A DNA stretch of 20,230 nt from Cytophagaceae bacterium. Lineage in GTDB: Bacteria; Bacteroidota; Bacteroidia; Cytophagales; Cytophagaceae. Position 1 is the first letter of the stretch, and each line of letters starts with the position of its first letter. Shown one piece after another: positions 15,105-20,230 of the stretch. Below the pieces are notes generated by a model. The model had not been told where the DNA came from. It saw nothing but the letters and a program-made list of their open reading frames with translations, and searched no databases. Made by a program: the position numbers and the translations under genes. The stretch spans positions 1 through 20,230 of the forward strand of contig JAGKWN010000072.1 of the NCBI GenBank assembly GCA_021151805.1, in the 5' to 3' direction.

Positions 15105-16697
15105 CTATTCATAGACTTTTTCAGAAACGGCCAGGTTATTTTTGTACATTTCTTTTCGGGTTAATTTACCAGCTTCAGAAAAATATTTCCATTCCCCATG
15201 CTTTTTATCAGCAACGTAATTACCCGAAGTTTTTAGCACGCCTGAATCATAATATTCTTTGTAAGCGCCATGCTTTTTGTTGTTTTTATAAATAACAACT
15301 TCGTCTAAAGCAGCGTTGGGATGGTAGCTTGAAAACGTACCGGTGCGTACATTGAAAGCATAATATTCTTTAGACGAGAGGGTTCCGTTTTCATAATAGC
15401 TTAGTACTTCGCCATTTACTTTTCCTTCTGTGAAGGGTGTGATTTTTTTCAACTGACCGTTGGCATAAAATTCTTTGATGATGCCGTTGGGTATAAATGC
15501 ATTGCCGGTTGCCTGCTGTTTGACCAGGTAGTCGCCCTGTTCTTTGATGTCACCGGATTCATAAAATTTCTTTATGGATACGGCTACACCATCTTTGGAA
15601 TATTTTTCAACCCGACTGGTTTTTCCATTTTCAAAATAGGTTGTATTTTCTCCGGTCTTTTGTCCGTTCAGGTAATGAAATTCGTGTTTCTGTACACCGG
15701 AGTCGTACCAGGCTTTGTTATCACCTGTTAATTCACCATTTGAAAAATTTGCTTCTAAAATGAGCTGTCCGTTTTTGCTGTAGCTCAATACCGTGCCTTG
15801 CTTTTTCCCTTTCTGCAGAATGGAACTGGTTTCAAGCTGTCCGTTTTCATAATAGGTTTTAAAGGAACCGTTCAATACCCCATACACATAATTCTCTTCT
15901 GTTTGCAGGCTGCCGGAAGGGTAGTAGGTAAGCGTTTTGCCGTGCTGGATGTTGTTGATATAATTTGATTCAGAGAATAAATTTCCATTGCGGAAATATT
16001 GTTTTACAGAACCTTCCAGTATGCCTTTCTTGTAAGTGGCAAGCACTCGTTTTTCACCTTCGGGAAAATAGCTGGTGATTATTCCATCCAGTTCATCACT
16101 GGCATAGCTGCCTTCCTGAGATTTTTTGCCGGATTCAAAGTAGCTTACGAATGCCCCGTTGCGAACGCCTTTTGAAAAATCAGACGTTATTTTGATTTTT
16201 CCATTCGGATAATATTCCGTGTAAGAACTATCAGGCAAGTCGTTATAGAGGTAACAGGTTTTAACCAGGTTGCCGTTTGCATTGTAGTAGCGGTAGCCCG
16301 TATACATAACGCTGTCGTTGGATTTACTTTGGATCAGTGTATATACTTCTTTGGCAATGATGCTGCCGGACTCTGCATAATAGAAGGCTGTATCCATCTT
16401 CACATTATTGAGGTAGCGTACGCTGTATTTGATCAGGCCATGTTCGTAATACGAAGTATAACGGCCCTGCTTTTTATTGTATTGGTAAAAGCAATGAACC
16501 AGTGTGTCGTGGTTTTGGGAGAATGAATAGAAGTAGCCATGCTTCACGGCAGAGTCTGACGACAGCACCTGGTATTCTTCTTTCACCGGTGTAATGAGGC
16601 CAATGGAATCATAGGCATCGTAATAGGTGCGAATAACTTTTTGCGCGGAAGCGGAAAGCGATAAGATGAAAAAAACTACGAAGAGGCCTTTATTCAT
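15105..16697 (-). CDS. Secreted YwqK/MORN-2 repeat protein
   Basis: A 530-residue exported protein: MNKGLFVVFFILSLSASAQ is a signal peptide, probably cut near residue 17-19. Almost the whole mature chain is made of about eighteen repeats of 22-24 residues with the pattern G-x-x-x-x-Y-[YF]-x-x-G-x-[LIK], for example HGKTLTYYPSGSLQTEENY, NGSFKTYYENGQLETSS and HGAYKEYYDSGVLKTSGNY. These match the YwqK (MORN-2) antitoxin-like repeat, here in a long solenoid of beta hairpins. Such proteins are numerous in Cytophagales but their role is unknown; the toxin-antitoxin label of the family name should not be taken literally. The gene starts 1 nt after the thiolase stop and is probably cotranscribed with it. 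Confidence 0.9.
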   Translation of the reverse strand: MNKGLFVVFFILSLSASAQKVIRTYYDAYDSIGLITPVKEEYQVLSSDSAVKHGYFYSFSQNHDTLVHCFYQYNKKQGRYTSYYEHGLIKYSVRYLNNVKMDTAFYYAESGSIIAKEVYTLIQSKSNDSVMYTGYRYYNANGNLVKTCYLYNDLPDSSYTEYYPNGKIKITSDFSKGVRNGAFVSYFESGKKSQEGSYASDELDGIITSYFPEGEKRVLATYKKGILEGSVKQYFRNGNLFSESNYINNIQHGKTLTYYPSGSLQTEENYVYGVLNGSFKTYYENGQLETSSILQKGKKQGTVLSYSKNGQLILEANFSNGELTGDNKAWYDSGVQKHEFHYLNGQKTGENTTYFENGKTSRVEKYSKDGVAVSIKKFYESGDIKEQGDYLVKQQATGNAFIPNGIIKEFYANGQLKKITPFTEGKVNGEVLSYYENGTLSSKEYYAFNVRTGTFSSYHPNAALDEVVIYKNNKKHGAYKEYYDSGVLKTSGNYVADKKHGEWKYFSEAGKLTRKEMYKNNLAVSEKVYE

Positions 16698-16698
16698 A

Positions 16699-17880
16699 TC
16701 AGGATAAATTTTCTATGATGATAGCGCTGGAGCCCCCGCCGCCATTGCATATACCTGCAACACCATAACGACCTTTATTGGTTTTTAGTATGTTCAGCAA
16801 GGTAACAACGATACGTGCTCCGGAAGCCCCGATCGGATGGCCCAGTGAAACAGCACCGCCCCAAACGTTTGCTTTTGCAGGATCAATACCCAGTTTCTGG
16901 TTCAGTGCCAGACAGACAACAGCAAACGCTTCATTCAATTCAAAATAATCGATGTCTTCAATGCGTAAGTTGGCTTTCTCCAGGGCTTTATTAACAGACA
17001 ACACCGGTGCAGTCGTAAACCATAGCGGAGCCTGTGCAGCGTCAGCATAGGAAACAATCCGTGCCAGTGGTTTAACCTTGTATTTTGCTACTGCTTCTTC
17101 AGTCATTAAAAGTACTGCAGCAGCGCCATCGTTGATCGAGGATGCATTTGCTGCCGTTACTGTACCTGCCTTGTCAAATACAGGCTTCAGCTGCGGAATT
17201 TTATCGAAATTAACTTTGGAGAATTCTTCGTCGGTATCAACAACGGTTGTTTGTCCGGGTTTACCTGCAACAGTTACCGGAGCAATTTCATTTTTGAATA
17301 ATCCCTTTTCCCAGGCGCTTGCAGCACGTTTATACGATTCAATGGCATAAGCATCCTGCTGTTCACGACTGATGTTCAATTCTTTTGCCGTGTTTTCCGC
17401 AGCATTGCCCATATGGCAATCGTGGTACACATCCCAGAGACCGTCTTTGATGATGCCATCGATCAGTTGGCCGTGACCAAGCTTGTAGCCTTGTCTGGCT
17501 TTATCCAAATAGTAGGGCACGTTCGACATGCTTTCCATACCACCGGCTAATACTACATCGGCGTCGCCGCATAAAAGTTGCTGTATACCGATGTGTATAG
17601 CTTTTAAACCGGACGCACAAACTTTGTTCACAGTTGTTGCTTCGGTGCTATCCGGTAGTCCGGCAAACTTTGCTGCTTGCCTGGCCGGCGCCTGGCCCAT
17701 ACCTGCGTTTAATACATTGCCCATGTATACATGTTGTATAGCTTCTTTGGGCAGATCAAGATTTTGCTGGCAGCCACTAATGGCAGCTGCACCTAATTGT
17801 GATGCACTTAAAGAAGATAGAGAGCCGGCTAAACTTCCGATAGGTGTGCGACTGGCAGCAACGATGTATATAGGCTTCAT
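16699..17880 (-). CDS. Acetyl-CoA acetyltransferase (thiolase II)
   Basis: Thiolase of 393 residues that condenses two acetyl-CoA to acetoacetyl-CoA or runs the reverse cleavage; cytosolic. The catalytic nucleophile is C88 in NKVCASGLKAI; the general base H348 is in SLGHPIGASGARI and the second Cys C378 in GICNGGGGSSA. These positions are virtually those of the Zoogloea biosynthetic thiolase. NEAFAVVCLAL is also conserved, and GGMESMSNVPYYL is typical of the AtoB/PhaA group. No beta-oxidation or PHB partner genes are next to it; its only neighbour in the unit is the secreted YwqK-repeat gene. Whether it serves degradation or synthesis is open. Confidence 0.95.
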   Translation of the reverse strand: MKPIYIVAASRTPIGSLAGSLSSLSASQLGAAAISGCQQNLDLPKEAIQHVYMGNVLNAGMGQAPARQAAKFAGLPDSTEATTVNKVCASGLKAIHIGIQQLLCGDADVVLAGGMESMSNVPYYLDKARQGYKLGHGQLIDGIIKDGLWDVYHDCHMGNAAENTAKELNISREQQDAYAIESYKRAASAWEKGLFKNEIAPVTVAGKPGQTTVVDTDEEFSKVNFDKIPQLKPVFDKAGTVTAANASSINDGAAAVLLMTEEAVAKYKVKPLARIVSYADAAQAPLWFTTAPVLSVNKALEKANLRIEDIDYFELNEAFAVVCLALNQKLGIDPAKANVWGGAVSLGHPIGASGARIVVTLLNILKTNKGRYGVAGICNGGGGSSAIIIENLS

Positions 17881-17882
17881 AG

Positions 17883-17977
17883 AATTATGAATTATAAATT
17901 ATGAGTTATGAATTGAAAGAGTGGGATGTGCTATAAATCAAGATTCATTTATAATTCATAATTTATAACTTATAATT
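17883..17977. repeat. AT-rich palindrome (dispersed repeat, copy 2)
   Basis: Arms 17883-17914 and 17946-17977 are reverse complements at 27 of 32 positions, with a 31-nt loop. The arms repeat AATTATGA/AATTATAA units and match the 25-bp arm of the palindrome at 2741-2800 at 22 (left arm) and 23 (right arm, reverse complement) of 25 positions. It fills the spacer between the TPR gene stop (17982) and the thiolase start (17880), a co-directional junction like that of copy 1. A terminator role is possible but there is no clean T run. Confidence 0.8.
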
Positions 17978-17981
17978 AGCA

Positions 17982-18680
17982 TCACCAATCAGGTTTGCGT
18001 GTATCTTTCGGAACGTGTTTTTTGATCTGGTTGTAGTATTGCATTTCTTGCTCCTGGATGTATTGCAATATTTTTTCAGCGCGTTGTTTACTCAAACGCT
18101 TTTGTTCATAGAGCATACCGAAGTAAATGGAAGATTCGCCGGTACCTTCTGCATCGAATTTGTTTTCCGTCTGGTTGTTTTCATCCGAGTTCTGATTCTG
18201 TCCGTTGCCATTGGAATCTTTACCTTTTCCACCGCCTTCCGATTGATTTTTCTGAATCGTCAGTTTTAGAAATTCATAATTAAAAGCGGCTGTTTTATTT
18301 TCGGGGTTGACACGAATGGCTTCTTTGAAATAAAACATGGCGAGTTTGTAACGCTTGTTACGGTGCTGGATCAAGCCAAGCTGACAGAGGGCTGTTGAGC
18401 GTATCGAGAGTTCGGATCCCAACGAAAGTTCAGTATAAATCTTTGCAGCTTCTCCATAATTCTGAGCTTTATAATAGGAGTGTGCCAGATTAAGTTTAAG
18501 CGGATCGGAATTCGGTTCGTAGGTTGTGATCAATTTTTGGTAATAGTTGATCGCTTCGGAGTAAAAGTGTGTTCTGTATGCCTGTTCTGCTTTTAACTTC
18601 AATGAATTCGATTCCTGGATCTTATTAAAATAAAACCAAGGATTGGAAAACACATGAAGAAAGAGCAAAAACTTTAACAT
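17982..18680 (-). CDS. batC: TPR protein, BatC-like
   Basis: A 232-residue protein with a short hydrophobic N-terminus (MLKFLLFLHVF), possibly a signal or anchor. At least three tetratricopeptide repeats follow: AEQAYRTHFYSEAINYYQKL, LNLAHSYYKAQNYGEAAKIY and QLGLIQHRNKRYKLAMFYF with KEAIRVNPE. A low-complexity Gly/Asn/Gln linker (about 151-172) leads to a conserved-looking tail, LSKQRAEKILQYIQEQEMQ and a final RKPDW, as in BatC proteins of Bacteroidetes aerotolerance (Bat) operons. Its ATG shares one base with the stop of the VWA gene (TAATG), so the two products are probably made together. The molecular role of Bat proteins is not settled. Confidence 0.82.
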   Translation of the reverse strand: MLKFLLFLHVFSNPWFYFNKIQESNSLKLKAEQAYRTHFYSEAINYYQKLITTYEPNSDPLKLNLAHSYYKAQNYGEAAKIYTELSLGSELSIRSTALCQLGLIQHRNKRYKLAMFYFKEAIRVNPENKTAAFNYEFLKLTIQKNQSEGGGKGKDSNGNGQNQNSDENNQTENKFDAEGTGESSIYFGMLYEQKRLSKQRAEKILQYIQEQEMQYYNQIKKHVPKDTRKPDW

Positions 18681-19639
18681 TAAATCGTAATCGTTTTAAC
18701 GGTTATCAATACATCCAATATAATCAACGCTAAGGCGATAATTAAGAAATAATAATACTTATTTCCTGCGGTTTCAATCTTTACAATTCCTTCACTATCA
18801 CCTTTATAATTTCGGATGCTGGAATACAACGCTGGCTCGTTATTTTTCTTATCACTTACTTCAAAGTATTTGGCAAGCGTGGTAGAAGTTAAGCCAGCCA
18901 GCGATTCTCTTTGCAACATGGAAAATACATCTTCGCCGTTGCGGTCTTTCTTATATGATTTCTGATAAGGAATGCGACTGCCTAGTTCTGTACCTATACC
19001 TACAATATTGAATGTTGTAAAGGCATCGGTATTTACAGCAGATGCGTCGTCTGTAACACCTTCACCATCGGTAAGAAGCACCACAATGTTGGGTTTGGTA
19101 TTGCCTTCTTTTTTATATGTGCTCAGGTAATTGTTCGAAAGGCGCAGAGCGTCATAGGTATTGGTACCGGTGTTATCAAACAGAGAAGAAGTTGCGGTTT
19201 GTGTAAATACCAGAAATGTTTCGCTGTCGAAGGTGAGCGGACATTGCAATGAAGCACCTGAAGCAAAGGCAATCAATCCAAATTGACAAGTTGGATTCTG
19301 GTTTACAATATTAGTAATAATGGTATGTGCTTTTTCCAGTCGGCTGGGAGATACGTCGCGGGCGTTCATAGATAAAGAAACATCCAGTACAAACAGAATG
19401 TTTTTGGAACGGATGGAAACTTCGCTTTTACTTTTTCCAAAGGATGGTCCAAGGAGTGCAATTAAGATACTAGCCATTGCTAAACATCTCATTGCAAATT
19501 TGATATATATTTTTCCGCGGAGCGAAGAACGGATTTTTTTTGCAATGCGCCCGATCCTGAAAAAAAAGATGATATTAACCAGCAGGAATATGCCTACGGA
19601 AGTGTAAATAAACCAGGAGATATGGGAATAGAAATGCAT
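18680..19639 (-). CDS. batB: VWA-domain membrane protein, BatB-like
   Basis: Membrane protein of 319 residues from the ATG at 19639. Two hydrophobic segments (about 8-28 and 48-65) precede a von Willebrand A domain with an intact metal site: DVSLS (86-90), TGTNTYDAL (157-165) and VLLTDGE (187-193). A last membrane segment (YYYFLIIALALIILDVLI) closes the chain. The layout, and the TPR gene coupled behind it, point to BatB. The frame is open to an ATG at 19738, but that adds 33 residues with no family resemblance (MFLINHSMMQKIS...) and runs close to the tRNA-Ser promoter, so I prefer 19639. No second VWA gene (batA) precedes it; the next features are tRNA genes on the other strand. Confidence 0.85.
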   Translation of the reverse strand: MHFYSHISWFIYTSVGIFLLVNIIFFFRIGRIAKKIRSSLRGKIYIKFAMRCLAMASILIALLGPSFGKSKSEVSIRSKNILFVLDVSLSMNARDVSPSRLEKAHTIITNIVNQNPTCQFGLIAFASGASLQCPLTFDSETFLVFTQTATSSLFDNTGTNTYDALRLSNNYLSTYKKEGNTKPNIVVLLTDGEGVTDDASAVNTDAFTTFNIVGIGTELGSRIPYQKSYKKDRNGEDVFSMLQRESLAGLTSTTLAKYFEVSDKKNNEPALYSSIRNYKGDSEGIVKIETAGNKYYYFLIIALALIILDVLITVKTITI

Positions 19640-19743
19640 AATTTTATACAGTTTCCAAGCTACAAATTGCCTTTTACAATTCAAAAAATAAATATTTGTG
19701 GAAATCTTTTGCATCATACTATGGTTTATTAGAAACAAAATAT

Positions 19744-19751
19744 TACCTTTG
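19744..19751 (+). promoter_or_regulatory. Bacteroidetes -7 promoter element for tRNA-Ser
   Basis: TACCTTTG is a perfect TAnnTTTG element. It ends 12 nt before the first base of the tRNA-Ser, placing transcription start a few bases upstream of the mature tRNA. A clear -33 TTTG at the usual distance is not seen; GGTTT near 19723-19727 is the nearest candidate. Confidence 0.65.
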
Positions 19752-19763
19752 TGAAACTTTTAA

Positions 19764-19852
19764 GGAGAGGTGACTGAGAGGCCGAAAGTAGCCGTTTGCT
19801 AAACTGCCGTACGTGTTAAAGCGTACCGAGGGTTCGAATCCCTCCCTCTCCA
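19764..19852 (+). tRNA. tRNA-Ser, anticodon GCU
   Basis: Acceptor GGAGAGG (19764-19770) pairs with CCTCTCC (19845-19851), discriminator A. The anticodon loop TTGCTAA gives GCU, reading AGC/AGU. The long variable arm (gtacg/cgtac) marks a class II tRNA and the T arm GAGGG-TTCGAAT-CCCTC is perfect. CCA is not encoded (the next bases are CAG). One oddity: the anticodon stem GCCGT/ACTGC has a C opposite T at its centre, where relatives normally have a pair. Confidence 0.92.
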
Positions 19853-19944
19853 CAGAAAGAGATTTCAGCCTTACAGCGACTTCTCCAAAAAAGTAAAAGC
19901 GAAAGCTTAACGTTCTTTAAAAGTTTAAGGATTTATCCTTAGTT
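19853..19944 (+). other. Spacer between tRNA-Ser and tRNA-Pro
   Basis: This 92-nt spacer contains no gene. It holds a small stem with a GAAA loop (aagc-gaaa-gctt, 19897-19908) and a 6-bp hairpin (taagga 19926-19931, tcctta 19936-19941) just before the tRNA-Pro start. No TAnnTTTG element is present, so tRNA-Pro may be cotranscribed with tRNA-Ser. Confidence 0.5.
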
Positions 19945-20019
19945 CGGGGTGTAGCGTAGTCCGGTCATCGCGCCTGGTTTGGGACCAGGAGGTCGCAAGT
20001 TCGAATCTTGCCACCCCGA
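19945..20019 (+). tRNA. tRNA-Pro, anticodon UGG
   Basis: Acceptor CGGGGTG (19945-19951) pairs perfectly with CACCCCG (20012-20018), discriminator A. The anticodon stem CCTGG/CCAGG closes a loop TTTGGGA whose anticodon TGG reads proline CCN codons. The T arm is GCAAG-TTCGAAT-CTTGC. CCA is not encoded. All arms are intact, so the gene should be functional. Confidence 0.96.
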
Positions 20020-20030
20020 CATTTACTTTT

Positions 20031-20066
20031 ATGAAAAGTTTCAGGTTTACTTGAAACTTTTTTCAT
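20031..20066 (+). terminator. Terminator after tRNA-Pro
   Basis: atgaaaagtttca (20031-20043) pairs with tgaaacttttttcat (20052-20066) with a 2-nt bulge and an 8-nt loop. The 3' arm contains a run of six T. It lies 11 nt after the tRNA-Pro, so it probably ends the tRNA-Ser/tRNA-Pro transcript. Confidence 0.65.
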
Positions 20067-20106
20067 TTAATTGAAGGCCTTATACAGGTTTATAGATAAA
20101 AGTATT

Positions 20107-20188
20107 GATCCTGTAGCTCAGCTGAGATGCTGAGCATCCCGCTTTGAGGCGGGAAGGTCGAGTGTTCAAATGTAGAACATTTAGAAAT
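20107..20188 (+). pseudogene. Degenerate tRNA-like unit
   Basis: The 5' part looks like a tRNA: GATCCTG-TA-GCTC with the D-arm partner GAGC at 20132-20135. It then departs from the rules. The D loop lacks a GG pair. The anticodon stem TCCCG/CGGGA closes an 8-nt loop (CTTTGAGG), so no anticodon can be set. The T arm GAGTG-TTCAAAT is followed by GTAGA instead of CACTC, and no 3' acceptor strand complementary to GATCCTG appears before the next copy. I read it as a broken tRNA left by a partial tandem duplication. Confidence 0.6.
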
Positions 20189-20200
20189 GATAAAAGTATT

Positions 20201-20230
20201 GATCCCGTAGCTCAGCTGAGATGCAGAGCA
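20201..20230 (+). tRNA. 5' part of a tRNA-like gene, cut by the window edge
   Basis: GATCCCG-TA-GCTC...GAGCA shows an acceptor strand, positions 8-9 and the D arm of a tRNA. It is cut before the anticodon, so its identity cannot be given. Like its neighbour it lacks the D-loop GG, which leaves open whether it is functional. Confidence 0.45.

Larger units (their letters stand above)
20095..20230 (+). repeat. Tandem direct repeat, 94-nt period, covering tRNA-like 5' halves
   Basis: Bases 20095-20136 recur at 20189-20230 with 40 of 42 positions identical. The repeated piece is a short leader (gataaaagtatt) plus the tRNA-like acceptor and D arm. The window ends inside the second copy, so the number of copies and the true length of the match are unknown. 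Confidence 0.9.

Noticed and set aside
15105..16697. Toxin-antitoxin system, suggested by the YwqK family name
   Set aside because: The protein is secreted and consists only of repeats; no toxin gene is adjacent, so the family label does not support such a system.
15105..16697. Nucleotide-level tandem repeat or CRISPR-like array
   Set aside because: The repetition is in the protein (about 23-residue units) and the DNA units have diverged; there are no identical repeats with unique spacers.
19640..19738. 33-residue N-terminal extension of the VWA protein
   Set aside because: The added residues show no family resemblance, the ATG at 19639 gives the expected membrane start, and the extension approaches the tRNA-Ser promoter.
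19853..19944. Integration (att) site in the tRNA-Ser/tRNA-Pro spacer
   Set aside because: No direct repeat of a tRNA 3' end and no integrase or phage gene is visible in the window.
20107..20188. A functional tRNA with anticodon UUG or UGA
   Set aside because: An 8-nt anticodon loop, the missing T-stem partner and the absent 3' acceptor strand argue against a working tRNA.

Overview
The window looks like a chromosomal piece of a Bacteroidetes bacterium, most likely of the order Cytophagales and plausibly Cytophaga itself. Supporting signs are the low GC content with AT-rich spacers, weak or absent Shine-Dalgarno sequences, two TAnnTTTG-type -7 promoter elements (upstream of purC and of a tRNA-Ser), tRNA genes without encoded CCA, and gene types typical of the phylum. 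These include a lipoprotein Omp85 (TamL type), a BatB/BatC-like pair, a YwqK/MORN-2 repeat protein and an AraC regulator with the QLPEP-type N-terminal domain. The assignment rests on protein recognition by eye, not on a search.

Layout. 1-1217 (minus): pcm and an acyl-CoA thioesterase, translationally coupled. 1305-5511 (plus): a polyprenyl glycosylphosphotransferase, a 25-bp perfect palindrome, riboflavin synthase (ribE), an AraC-type regulator and a TetX-like FAD monooxygenase. 5564-6478 (plus): a secreted protein of unknown function, facing a lipoprotein gene (6536-7150, minus) across a strong bidirectional terminator. 7231-11153 (minus): tamL-hemF-PAP2 phosphatase, tightly packed. 11165-11911 (plus): a SpoU/TrmH RNA methyltransferase whose start lies only 11 nt from the tamL start and whose 3' end overlaps the next unit. 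11902-14980 (minus): purC - STAS protein - RNase Z - queuosine-precursor transporter, read from a visible promoter. 15105-17880 (minus): a thiolase followed after 1 nt by a secreted YwqK-repeat protein. 17982-19639 (minus): VWA membrane protein and TPR protein (BatB/BatC-like). 19764-20230: tRNA-Ser(GCU), tRNA-Pro(UGG) and a degenerate, tandemly duplicated tRNA-like unit running off the edge.

Most of the window is ordinary housekeeping: protein repair, riboflavin, heme, purine, RNA processing and modification, and outer-membrane assembly. The parts that reward a second look are the AraC/TetX-like pair with its structured spacer, a dispersed AT-rich palindrome present at two gene junctions, the 94-nt-period broken tRNA repeat at the right edge, the BatB/BatC-like pair with tRNA genes where a batA-type gene would be expected, and the thiolase/YwqK coupling. 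I saw no CRISPR array, transposase, integrase, phage gene or obvious defence system.
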